Program-made: the position numbers and the translations under genes
The notes under the pieces: model-generated
Seen by the model: the letters and a program-made list of their open reading frames with translations, nothing else
What the model was told of the DNA's origin: nothing
The model's database searches: none
Source of the DNA: Rhizobiaceae bacterium
GTDB taxonomy: Bacteria > Pseudomonadota > Alphaproteobacteria > Rhizobiales > Rhizobiaceae
DNA: 64,000 nucleotides
Assembly: GCA_019635795.1 (NCBI GenBank)
Contig: JAHBYV010000004.1
Coordinates: 1 to 64,000 of the forward strand
Reading direction: 5' to 3'
Shown here: in pieces, positions 27,970-36,203 of the stretch
Layout of the letters: every line of letters begins with the position of its first letter
Position numbering within the stretch: position 1 is the stretch's first letter

Positions 27970-29004
27970 ATGCGAAAAGTTCTTGGTCGGATAGTCGGCG
28001 TTGCATCGGTCTTGATGCTGTCTGCAAACATGGCGACAGCCGAAGGAAAGTTGAGCCTTTACAACTGGGGCGATTACATCAACCCGGAAATAATCGATCA
28101 ATTCAGTAAAGAGAACGGCGTCGAGGTGACGCTGGATACTTATTCTACAAACGAAGAAATGCTCGCTCGAATCCAGGCGGGTGCATCCGGTTACGATCTC
28201 GTATGGCCCTCTGTTCACATGCACGACATTATGCAGCAACTCGGCTTGCTGCAGGCAGCGCATCCAAATCAGATGCCTGGCTGGGACAATATCGACAAGG
28301 CTGCCATGCGTTCGCATGAAGATCCGAATGGCGATTACTGCCTGCCTTATGCATGGGGAGCGGTGGGCATTCTTTACAATAAGAAGATGATTCCGGAACT
28401 GAAGTCCTGGAACCAATTTTTTGAATACGCAAAAGCCAATCCCGGCAAGGTGACAATGCTGGACGATCTGCGTGAAACGCTGGGCGTGGGGCTTATCATG
28501 ACGGGTGCGACGGTTAATTCGCGAAACCCCGAGGAAATCACCAAAGCGGAAAATTTCATCATGGAGCAAAAGCCGAATATTGGTGCATTCCGGTATGATG
28601 TTATTCCGCTGGTGACGTCGGGTGACATCGCTGCGGGCCACTACTATGTCGGCGGTGTTCTGAATACTCTTCAAAATCCCGATCTGCTTGGATTCGTGAT
28701 CCCAGAGGAGGGCGCCACCATGTATCAGGAGGATGTGTGCCTGCTGGCGAACGCGCCGAACCCGGACAATGCCAAGCTGTTCATGCAGTTTCTTCTGCGG
28801 CCCGAGATTGCCGCGAAAAACTCCGAGCGGCTGACCAATGGCGTAGTAAATACGGCAGCGGTCGATCTTTTGCCCGATGCGCTGAAGTCGAACCCTTCGA
28901 TCAATCCATCGCCGGAAGTTCGCGCAAAACTCCAGATTTTTGAGGATCTTGGCAAGGATTTGCGTCTCTACACGCGCGCATGGGATCGCATAAAAGCGAA
29001 CTGA
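27970..29004 (+). CDS. Extracellular substrate-binding protein, PotD type
   Basis: A 344-residue periplasmic protein. The signal peptide is MRKVLGRIVGVASVLMLSANMATA, followed by the PotD hallmark LSLYNWGDYINPEIIDQFSK and YDLVWPSVHMHDIM. CLPYAWGAVGILYNKKMI and YVGGVLNTLQNPDLLGF line the usual ligand cleft. The ATG at 27970 follows GGGAG and gives a proper signal peptide; an earlier start at 27943 does not. It binds the ligand for the Pot-type permeases. Ligand unknown. Confidence 0.92.
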   Translation: MRKVLGRIVGVASVLMLSANMATAEGKLSLYNWGDYINPEIIDQFSKENGVEVTLDTYSTNEEMLARIQAGASGYDLVWPSVHMHDIMQQLGLLQAAHPNQMPGWDNIDKAAMRSHEDPNGDYCLPYAWGAVGILYNKKMIPELKSWNQFFEYAKANPGKVTMLDDLRETLGVGLIMTGATVNSRNPEEITKAENFIMEQKPNIGAFRYDVIPLVTSGDIAAGHYYVGGVLNTLQNPDLLGFVIPEEGATMYQEDVCLLANAPNPDNAKLFMQFLLRPEIAAKNSERLTNGVVNTAAVDLLPDALKSNPSINPSPEVRAKLQIFEDLGKDLRLYTRAWDRIKAN

Positions 29005-29023
29005 TTTCTGCTTTAACTTTCAC

Positions 29024-29049
29024 GCCGGGGTGGCATGGCTCCCCCCGGC
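29024..29049 (+). terminator. Hairpin after the PotD-type gene
   Basis: GCCGGGG (29024-29030) pairs with CCCCGGC (29043-29049) around a 12-base loop. No T-run follows. It lies between the binding-protein stop and the amidohydrolase small subunit, and resembles the stems after the other four binding-protein genes of the window. Confidence 0.6.
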
Positions 29050-29070
29050 AATAGCCTGCGGGTATTCCCC

Positions 29071-29406
29071 ATGAGTCGTTATCGGATCGACGCGAGCGAC
29101 CTGCAATTCGCGAGCGAGTTTCTGGCCAACCCGGTCGGGTATCACAGTCCGGGCCTGCAACGCGTCCTGAACCGGATGCGAGGGGCCGCTTGGGCCTACA
29201 AATATGTGCTCGTAATCGAGGAGCGCCATGCTCGCTGGCGGCTGGGAAAAATGCCAGCAAAACGTGGTTCTGCAATCGAGATAGTGGAGGGCGTCGTTTA
29301 CACCGACCTGATCGAAGCGGAACGCGACATCTTTCGCCGTCGTTGGCGCGACCTCACAGGTCAGGATATCGACCACGCCTTGTTCAAAGCGCAGACTGGA
29401 AACTAG
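29071..29406 (+). CDS. N,N-dimethylformamidase-like small (alpha) subunit
   Basis: A 111-residue basic soluble protein resembling the small subunit of the iron-dependent N,N-dimethylformamidase. RGAAWAYKYVLVIEERHARWRLGKMPAKRG is its core (written here as RGAAWAYKYVLVIEE followed by RHARWRLGKMP). It ends 3 bases before the large-subunit start. The frame is open to 29035, inside the preceding hairpin, so the ATG at 29071 is preferred although no good ribosome site is visible. The known enzyme is an alpha2beta2-type complex in which the small subunit braces the large one. The assignment leans on the neighbour and on remembered family pattern. Confidence 0.75.
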   Translation: MSRYRIDASDLQFASEFLANPVGYHSPGLQRVLNRMRGAAWAYKYVLVIEERHARWRLGKMPAKRGSAIEIVEGVVYTDLIEAERDIFRRRWRDLTGQDIDHALFKAQTGN

Positions 29407-29409
29407 ATA

Positions 29410-31656
29410 ATGCTCCCGATTGTTGCATATACTGACAAGTTGACTGTTGCACCGGGAGAAAGCCTCACAGTCATGGCCGGGTCATTCGGCGCGCGCGAAT
29501 ATCGCGCGGATCTGCGGCGAATTATACAGGGTGACACCAATCCGGACGGGCCTGGATATAGGGATGAAGTCGTTCAACTTGATCTTGGTGGTGTACGTCC
29601 GGCAGTTCGGAAAGGGTTTCATCCCGGCTCATGCGTGATCGTGCCAGGGCGTGGGATGCTGGCAGGTTTGAAAGACTTCACGCTTGCGGCCGTGATGCAG
29701 CCGACCCTTCTTGACGGTCGTGAACGTAGCGTGATTGCACTGCCGGGATTTGCCCGCATCGGGATTGATGAGAATGATCGCGTGTTTGCCGAAGCGATGG
29801 GGCAGCGGCTGGTTGCGAGGAGCCGGATCGTTGCCGGTCATTGGCATATCGTTTCGCTATCCTTTTCCACAAAAGAACAACATCTCATCCTTACGGTTTC
29901 GAATGAGGACGACGCGGCTAGCGAGGATTTGCTCCCGGAAAATGTCGTTGCCCACGCTGAGGTTGCGGTCTGCAGTGCAGATGAAATTTTGATAGCCGCC
30001 ACACGTGGCGATGATGGCCGTCCCACGGGCTTTTTCGATGGTAAGATTGATCGCCCCGCGCTGTTCGAAGCCGTGATGCCGCATGACGTATTGCGCAGGC
30101 TTCTGGCGGATTTTACCCGCCTATCGCGCATGCGCCATTTGCGTGCTGCATGGGATTTTTCGCGATCCATGACGACACAGACCATCTGCGATATATCTCC
30201 GTTCCAACTGCACGGCAAAATCCACAATGCTCCAGCGCGAGCGATGACAGGTTGGATTTGGCGGGGGCAGGAACTGGACTGGAAAAAGCGGCCCGATCTT
30301 TATTCGGCCATTCATTTTCATTCAACGGATGTTTACGACGTCGCCTGGGAACCAGACTTTACATTCGTGTTGCCACAGGATTTGAAAAGCGGCGTATACG
30401 CGGTTCGACTCGTGCCTGACGGAGATGAAGAGGCATCTTACTACTGTGTATTTGCCTTGCGTCCGCCACGTGAGCGTCCAACTGGCAACACGGTCGCGTT
30501 CCTGTTTCCGACATGCAGCTATCTGGCGTACGCGAACCATCGGCTGGGCATGGATGTTCCGGGAACGGAAATCGGGATGGGACGGGCGGTAGAACTTGAT
30601 CGTCACCATATGTTTCTGCAAACAAATCCTGGTATCGGATTTTCCGTCTACGAAACGCATGATGACGGCAGCGGTGTTTTTCACACTTCACGGCTTCGTC
30701 CAATCGTTGATCTACAGCCGAAAGTGAAATCCTTCCTTGGAGGTTTCGGTTCTAATGTCTGGCAGTTCAATGCAGACACGCACATTCTCGGATGGCTGGA
30801 CGCCATTGGTCAGGAATACGATGTCATCACAGACGAGGACTTGCATGCCGAAGGATTGCAGCTGCTAAGTCGTTACAATGTAATTATAACCGGTACACAC
30901 CCCGAATATCATACTCACAATATGATTGCGGCTCTGCAGGGGTTCACCGACCGTGGCGGACGCCTGATGTATCTGGGAGGTAATGGGTTCTATTGGGTTG
31001 TCAGCTTCAACGAAGACATGCCGGGTATCATGGAATGCAGGCGGTCGGAAGCGGGCATCCGTCCATGGGAGCCGGGACACGGCCAGTTTTACCACGCATT
31101 TACAGGTGAGTATGGTGGCCTTTGGCGGCGCAATGGCCGTCCTCCAAACCATCTTTGCGGGGTCGGCATGACATCCCAGGGTTTCGACATTTGCGAGCCC
31201 TATTACCTGATGCCGGCTGCAAACAATGATCGTGCGGCATTCATTTTTGAAGGTGTATCGACAAGCGATAAAATCGGCGATTTCGGCCTTGCGGGCGGCG
31301 GTGCTGCTGGTTTGGAGGTCGACCGGGCAGATGCATCCCAAGGAACGCCCGCGCACGCCCTTGTCCTTGCTTCCTCAACGCGTCATACCGACATCTATCT
31401 GATGACGCCGGAAGATTTGCTGGACCCAACGCCAGACTGGTCTGGAACGCAGGCTGAAATTATCCGCGCTGACCTTACTTTCTTCGAGACTCCAGGCGGT
31501 GGCGCTGTGTTCTCTACAGGCTCGATTGCATGGGCAGGTTCCATGGCATGGAACAGGTATGATAACGAGATCGCGCAAATTACGAGCAATGTCTTGCGGC
31601 GGTTCAACGATCCCCAGGCCTTCACTATGCCGGAGGCATCGGAAAAGGGACGCTGA
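29410..31656 (+). CDS. N,N-dimethylformamidase-like large (beta) subunit
   Basis: A 748-residue protein: an N-terminal beta-rich, lectin-like part (concanavalin fold expected around residues 60-230), then a catalytic part with a glutamine-amidotransferase-like fold. The mononuclear iron site of the Paracoccus enzyme (Tyr399, Tyr440, His519, Glu521) appears to be kept as Tyr374 (SYLAYANH), Tyr414 (FSVYETH), His497 and Glu499 (ITGTHPEYH), by near-constant offset. It would hydrolyse an N-substituted formamide or other amide to acid and amine. The upstream Pot-type importer suggests a cationic or amine-bearing substrate, which is inference. Length agrees with the family (about 760). Confidence 0.8.
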   Translation: MLPIVAYTDKLTVAPGESLTVMAGSFGAREYRADLRRIIQGDTNPDGPGYRDEVVQLDLGGVRPAVRKGFHPGSCVIVPGRGMLAGLKDFTLAAVMQPTLLDGRERSVIALPGFARIGIDENDRVFAEAMGQRLVARSRIVAGHWHIVSLSFSTKEQHLILTVSNEDDAASEDLLPENVVAHAEVAVCSADEILIAATRGDDGRPTGFFDGKIDRPALFEAVMPHDVLRRLLADFTRLSRMRHLRAAWDFSRSMTTQTICDISPFQLHGKIHNAPARAMTGWIWRGQELDWKKRPDLYSAIHFHSTDVYDVAWEPDFTFVLPQDLKSGVYAVRLVPDGDEEASYYCVFALRPPRERPTGNTVAFLFPTCSYLAYANHRLGMDVPGTEIGMGRAVELDRHHMFLQTNPGIGFSVYETHDDGSGVFHTSRLRPIVDLQPKVKSFLGGFGSNVWQFNADTHILGWLDAIGQEYDVITDEDLHAEGLQLLSRYNVIITGTHPEYHTHNMIAALQGFTDRGGRLMYLGGNGFYWVVSFNEDMPGIMECRRSEAGIRPWEPGHGQFYHAFTGEYGGLWRRNGRPPNHLCGVGMTSQGFDICEPYYLMPAANNDRAAFIFEGVSTSDKIGDFGLAGGGAAGLEVDRADASQGTPAHALVLASSTRHTDIYLMTPEDLLDPTPDWSGTQAEIIRADLTFFETPGGGAVFSTGSIAWAGSMAWNRYDNEIAQITSNVLRRFNDPQAFTMPEASEKGR

Positions 31657-31695
31657 ACAATTCCGCACAGGTTTCATACTTGATTGGATTTTCTG

Positions 31696-32583
31696 GTGCA
31701 CTCTAAAACGGACCTTCAGTTAAGGCTGGTGCGGCAATTGTTGAAAATGATTGTCGACGGTACCCTGGAGCAGGGTGCGCATTTGCGTGAGGTCGAGCTT
31801 GCGCAATCGTTCGGAGTTTCGCGGACCCCCTTACGTGCAGCACTGGCGCGGCTTTCAGAGTTGGGGGTCGCAGAAAAAAAGAACGACGGGCGGGGCCTCA
31901 TTGTCTCTTCCGGGGCAAGCGCTGCTGAGCGGGCGCTGGCTAACCTTCCGCAGGAAGATGAAGAACAGGTCAAGGAGCAGATCGCTCGCGACTGGTTTGA
32001 AGGCAAAATCTCGCGTGAAGTCTCAGAAAGTTATTTCCGCGCTCGATACGGCCTGGGAAAGATGACCCTTTCACGCGTCCTTGCTATGCTCTCGGATGAG
32101 GGCGTTATTTCGCGAATGCCAGGCTACGGTTGGCAATTCGAACCAACTCTCAATTCCCAGATTGCCAACGATGCCAGTTATGATTTCCGCCTGCTTGTAG
32201 AACCGGGAGCAATTAAACAGGCGTCGTTTGTGTATGATGAGGCGAATGCCGCGGCAATCCGCAGCCGTCATGAGCGTATTTTGCGGTCGCAGTCGCTCAA
32301 ACTATCCGAACTTTTCCGCCTGGACGAAGAATTCCACCTTTTCATCGCCGAGTGCTCGAAAAACGCCTTCGTCGTTCAGGCGGTCGCCCAGCAAAACAGG
32401 TTACGGCGCTTGCTCGAATATGAATCATTGATAGATTCCGGCCGATTGAACGCATCCTGCATGGAACATCTGTCCATTCTCGACGCACTGGACGCCGGCG
32501 ACCGCGATCAGGCGGCGCTGGCGATGGAACAGCATTTGCTGAACGGTCGGGCTTCACCGCCTGTCTTTGGTCAAAAACGCTAG
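31696..32583 (+). CDS. GntR-family regulator with two winged-helix domains
   Basis: About 295 residues from a GTG at 31696 (a TTG at 31684 is also possible). Residues ~8-70 are a GntR winged helix (GAHLREVELAQSFGVSRTPLRAALARL). A second winged-helix-like unit follows at ~95-150 (ISREVSESYFRARYGLGKMT, LSRVLAMLSDEGVISRMPG). The C-terminus is an FCD-type all-helical ligand domain with LFRLDEEFHLFIAECS and HLSILDALDAGDRDQAA. It directly follows the amidohydrolase genes and is likely their regulator, probably as a repressor released by a carboxylate ligand. The double DNA-binding head is uncommon for FadR-type regulators. Confidence 0.85.
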   Translation: MHSKTDLQLRLVRQLLKMIVDGTLEQGAHLREVELAQSFGVSRTPLRAALARLSELGVAEKKNDGRGLIVSSGASAAERALANLPQEDEEQVKEQIARDWFEGKISREVSESYFRARYGLGKMTLSRVLAMLSDEGVISRMPGYGWQFEPTLNSQIANDASYDFRLLVEPGAIKQASFVYDEANAAAIRSRHERILRSQSLKLSELFRLDEEFHLFIAECSKNAFVVQAVAQQNRLRRLLEYESLIDSGRLNASCMEHLSILDALDAGDRDQAALAMEQHLLNGRASPPVFGQKR

Positions 32584-32769
32584 CGCCTTCGGCGGAGCAA
32601 TCCTTGCCATGCTGCGGTCGGGGGCTGATTTCTGCTATCTGACACACCTTTAGGCCGTAACACCGGGCGTACTCGACAGCGCTTCGAGGTGTGGCGATGT
32701 CCGTGATGAGGCCGCAATCAATGTTGAAGATGCTGCTCGCAGCCTGCTTGGACGTAGAGTTGGCTGTTC

Positions 32770-33843
32770 CTAATCTTGAACACCAGAGCCGAGACCCAAC
32801 AATCGCTCGACCTTGCCCTGATCCGGTGCGCCGCCGGCAAAGTCGTCGAAGGCCCTCTCGGTGACGCGTATCAGGTGGCGGCGGATAAACTCGGCGCCCT
32901 CACGAGCCCCGTCTTCGGGGTGCTTCAGGCAGCATTCCCACTCCAGTACCGCCCATCGGTCATATCCGTATTGCGCCATCTTTGAGAAGATTGCACCGAA
33001 ATCGACCTGACCATCCCCCAGTGAACGAAAACGGCCAGCGCGTTCGATCCAGGGCGCGTAGCCAGAATAAACGCCCTGCCGACCAGATGAATTGAACTCC
33101 GCATCCTTGACGTGAAACGCGGTTATCCGTTCGTGATAAATGTCGATAAAAGCGAGGTAGTCGAGCTGCTGTAGCACAAAGTGGGAGGGGTCGTAATTGA
33201 TGCCGCATCGTGGATGGCCGTTTACGGCGTCGAGAAATCTTTCAAATGTTGTTCCGTCAAATACGTCTTCAGACGGGTGAATCTCAAAACCTATGTCCAC
33301 GCCTGCGTCGTCAAAAGCGTCGAGGATAGGCTTCCAGCGCCTGCCAAGCTCGGCGAAAGCAGTTTCAACAAGACCCGGTGACCGTGCCGGAAAAGGATAT
33401 ACGAAGGGCCAGGCCAGAGCGCCTGTAAAGGAAACTAGTCCAGGCAATCCAAGGTGTTGCGAAGCCTTTGCGGCGTTTTTCATCTGCTGCACCGCCCATG
33501 CCTGGCGCTCCCTGGGCTTGCCATGAAAAGCGGGAGGGGCAAAGGAGTCGAACGCCTCGTCAAACGCAGGGTGGACCGCAACCAACTGGCCCTGCAGATG
33601 GGTCGAAAGCTCGGTAATGGTCAGTCCATGTTCGTTCGCCACGCCCTTGATCTCGTCACAGTAATCTTTTGACGCGGCGGCTTTGTCCAGATCGAACAAC
33701 CTTAGGTCCCAGGTAGGGATCTGTACGCCCTCATATCCGATTTCCGCAGCCCATTTGCAGATTGAGCTCCAGGAATTGAACGGCGGAGAGTCATCGACGA
33801 ACTGTGCCAGGAAAATGGCCGGTCCTTTTACATTGGAAGACAT
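32770..33843 (-). CDS. Sugar phosphate isomerase/epimerase-family TIM-barrel protein
   Basis: A 357-residue xylose-isomerase-like barrel. Metal-ligand type motifs visible are GFEIHPSEDVFDG, CGINYDPSHFVLQQLDY, ITAFHVKDAEFN and WAVLEWECCLKHPEDG. The ATG at 33843 follows GGAGAG; the open frame to 33942 is upstream padding. It is the last gene of the minus-strand operon with IolD and two dehydrogenases. Relatives act as inosose dehydratases, inosose isomerases, or beta-eliminases on 3-keto sugars. The order dehydrogenase then isomerase suggests action on a keto intermediate. Confidence 0.85.
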   Translation of the reverse strand: MSSNVKGPAIFLAQFVDDSPPFNSWSSICKWAAEIGYEGVQIPTWDLRLFDLDKAAASKDYCDEIKGVANEHGLTITELSTHLQGQLVAVHPAFDEAFDSFAPPAFHGKPRERQAWAVQQMKNAAKASQHLGLPGLVSFTGALAWPFVYPFPARSPGLVETAFAELGRRWKPILDAFDDAGVDIGFEIHPSEDVFDGTTFERFLDAVNGHPRCGINYDPSHFVLQQLDYLAFIDIYHERITAFHVKDAEFNSSGRQGVYSGYAPWIERAGRFRSLGDGQVDFGAIFSKMAQYGYDRWAVLEWECCLKHPEDGAREGAEFIRRHLIRVTERAFDDFAGGAPDQGKVERLLGLGSGVQD

Positions 33844-33938
33844 CCATAACTCTCCATTGCGTGCATCGCACGCGCTTTGGGTTTGGTTGGGCGACTGCAC
33901 GTCATCCGATCTTGCGGCGTCTGGAGCCGCGATGCTCG

Positions 33939-35108
33939 TCAAAAGTCAGATATGCGTTCCCATTTCTGGCTGACGCCTGATGCCACTATCGCGTCAGCTA
34001 TGCGGGATATCTGGTAGCCGTCGCGGAAACTTGGTTCGCCGGGGCGTCCTTCCGCTATGGCCTTGAAGAAGTTGAAGCATTCGATGATCTTGACGTCGAT
34101 ATATCCCACTCCAAGGCCAGGGATTGGCCAAAGGTGCTCGCCATACGGATGGGCTGGCCCCATGTGGAGAGTTCGAAATCCCTGCAAATCTTGGGGGTCA
34201 TCAGCGAGCATGACTTTCAGCTCGTTCATTCGCTGATAGTCGAAAATGATGCTTCCGCGCGTTCCGTTAATCTCAAAACCCAGCCCATTGTGGTGCCCGT
34301 AAGCGTTGCGGGTGGCTTCAATGAACCCGGCAGCACCGTTCTCGAAACGGATCATCGTTATGAAGGCATCATCAACATCAACGGGGCCTTTCGGGCCGGA
34401 AGAATCGCGTGATGCAGAGGCCATTTTATCGAATGCACCAGTTTGCAATGGGCGCTCAGGGATGTGCGTACGCACGATAGCATTGACTGATTCAAATTCG
34501 CCAACGAGGTAACGAACCATATCGATAACATGGGTGCCGACATCGCCAAGTGCGCCAGACCCTGCAAGCTTCTTTTGGAACCGCCACGAAAGAGGCGTTC
34601 CGGGGTCAGCCGACCAATCTTGCATATACTGCCCGCGAACGGTCAAAATCTCGCCAATGCGGCCTGACTCGATCAATTGCTTGGCCATTATTACAGCGGG
34701 CGTCTGTCGATAGTTGAACGCAACCATGTGGGTCACGCCCGCCGCCTCGACAGCATCGAGCATTGCCTTGGCTTCTGTGGCGTCCATTGCGAGTGGCTTT
34801 TCGCACAATATGTGCTTACCTGCTTTTGCCGCCGCAATTGCTATCTCGGCGTGGCTGTTGTTCGGAGTGCAAATATCGACGACGTCGATATCGCTGCGCG
34901 TAACAACATCCTGCCAATTCGTCGCGTACTCCTCGAAGCCGAGCCGATCTCGCGCACCCGAGGCAAGTGCATCGTTCACATCAACCACTATTTTACGTAC
35001 CGGGATGGCTGGCGGTGGCCAGAAGAAGGAAGGCATTGCAGAATAGCAAAGTGAGTGGGCCTTACCCATGAAGCCTGTACCAATCATGGCAATGTTAAGC
35101 TTCCGCAT
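33939..35108 (-). CDS. Gfo/Idh/MocA-family oxidoreductase
   Basis: A 389-residue NAD(P)-dependent sugar or cyclitol dehydrogenase. The Rossmann motif is IAMIGTGFMGKAH at the N-terminus, followed by DICTPNNSHAEIAI, the catalytic-lysine motif CEKPLAMDATEAK and GDVGTHVIDMVRYLVGEF with the active-site histidine. GGxGxxG variation is normal for the family. A ribosome site (CAGGAGATCGAG) precedes the ATG. It sits between two isomerase-like genes and probably makes the keto compound they use, as inositol 2-dehydrogenase does in inositol breakdown. Confidence 0.9.
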   Translation of the reverse strand: MRKLNIAMIGTGFMGKAHSLCYSAMPSFFWPPPAIPVRKIVVDVNDALASGARDRLGFEEYATNWQDVVTRSDIDVVDICTPNNSHAEIAIAAAKAGKHILCEKPLAMDATEAKAMLDAVEAAGVTHMVAFNYRQTPAVIMAKQLIESGRIGEILTVRGQYMQDWSADPGTPLSWRFQKKLAGSGALGDVGTHVIDMVRYLVGEFESVNAIVRTHIPERPLQTGAFDKMASASRDSSGPKGPVDVDDAFITMIRFENGAAGFIEATRNAYGHHNGLGFEINGTRGSIIFDYQRMNELKVMLADDPQDLQGFRTLHMGPAHPYGEHLWPIPGLGVGYIDVKIIECFNFFKAIAEGRPGEPSFRDGYQISRIADAIVASGVSQKWERISDF

Positions 35109-35180
35109 CTTCTCGATCTCCTGAGGTATTCAACCAGTTTCGGCCCATGGTCCCACGAACAAGACCTCGGCGAAGGGCGT

Positions 35181-36134
35181 TCACGGCACGTAGTCGCTGG
35201 CCTCGACAGGCATCACGGAATTCAAAAGCTCTACTGAACGACGTACACCCTCAAGGCGTGAAAGGATGACGTCTTCATGTTCTATAGAGAGCCAGCCGTC
35301 ATAGCCGTTCATGCGCAGACGATAACAAAAGTTGCGCCACCACCGTTCATCATGGCCATGGCCGAGGGTAATGTAGTTCCAGGCGCGAGCCGGCACATCG
35401 GCCATCGGTCCATTCTCAAGCCTGCTGGTTTTCGAGCAAACGGCAGGGTTGATGAAGGTATCCTTGGCGTGGACGTGGTGGATTGCATCGCCGAGCGCGT
35501 CGACAGCAGCAATAGGGTCGGCGTCCATCCAGAAAAGATGGCTGGGATCGAGATTTGCACCGACGATTGGCCCGATTTCACCGCGTAGCTTCAATAGGGT
35601 CGGCACATTGTAGACCAATTGGTTGCCATGCAACTCGATGCAGAGTTTGGTAACTCCGTTTGCTCGCGCCGTTTCAGCGAGCTTATGCCAATAGGGTACG
35701 AGCTTGGCTTCCCACTGCCATTGGAGGATCGATTGGGTTTCTGGCGGCCATGAAGAGACGATCCAGTTTGGCGTTTGATCGTTAGGCGAACCGCCAGGCA
35801 GGCCGGACATCATGCTGACTGTTTCGACGCCGAGCAGGCCGGCCAGCTTAACCGTGTCGTCAACGATCTGCGACTGGCGTTCACCGTCAGTCGGGTGCAA
35901 CTGGTTGCCGTTTGCGTTCAGCGCGACGATTTCAAGGCCTCGGTCCGCGAAGGCTTTCAGAAAGCGCGCTCGTTCGTCATTGCTGGACAGTAGCTTTTTG
36001 AGGTCGAGATGCGGCGCGGCTGACCAGTTGCCGGTGTTCATCTCAACTCCGTGGATTCCCAATTGGGCCGCAGCATCGAGCATGGGCTCGAAAGCAAGAT
36101 TGCCCAGCGAATCCGAAACCATTCCAATCTTCAT
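35181..36134 (-). CDS. Sugar phosphate isomerase/epimerase-family TIM-barrel protein
   Basis: A 317-residue barrel of the AP-endonuclease-2-like type. It shows MKIGMVSDSLGNLAFEPMLD at the start, GVEMNTGNWSAAPHLD, KLCIELHGNQLVYN, VGANLDPSHLFWMDADP (metal-site HLFW/DPSH), IHHVHAKDTFINP and SIEHEDVILS. It is 69 bases after IolD in the same operon. By position it may be the IolE-like dehydratase or an IolI/IolH-like isomerase of a cyclitol pathway. Which of the three barrel genes has which role cannot be told from motifs. Confidence 0.85.
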   Translation of the reverse strand: MKIGMVSDSLGNLAFEPMLDAAAQLGIHGVEMNTGNWSAAPHLDLKKLLSSNDERARFLKAFADRGLEIVALNANGNQLHPTDGERQSQIVDDTVKLAGLLGVETVSMMSGLPGGSPNDQTPNWIVSSWPPETQSILQWQWEAKLVPYWHKLAETARANGVTKLCIELHGNQLVYNVPTLLKLRGEIGPIVGANLDPSHLFWMDADPIAAVDALGDAIHHVHAKDTFINPAVCSKTSRLENGPMADVPARAWNYITLGHGHDERWWRNFCYRLRMNGYDGWLSIEHEDVILSRLEGVRRSVELLNSVMPVEASDYVP

Positions 36135-36203
36135 TCGGGTAGCCTTCCTTTACGCGGTTGCGAGCCCGTCGCGCGTGCGATCATTGTTTTGAAACGAGGA
36201 TTG

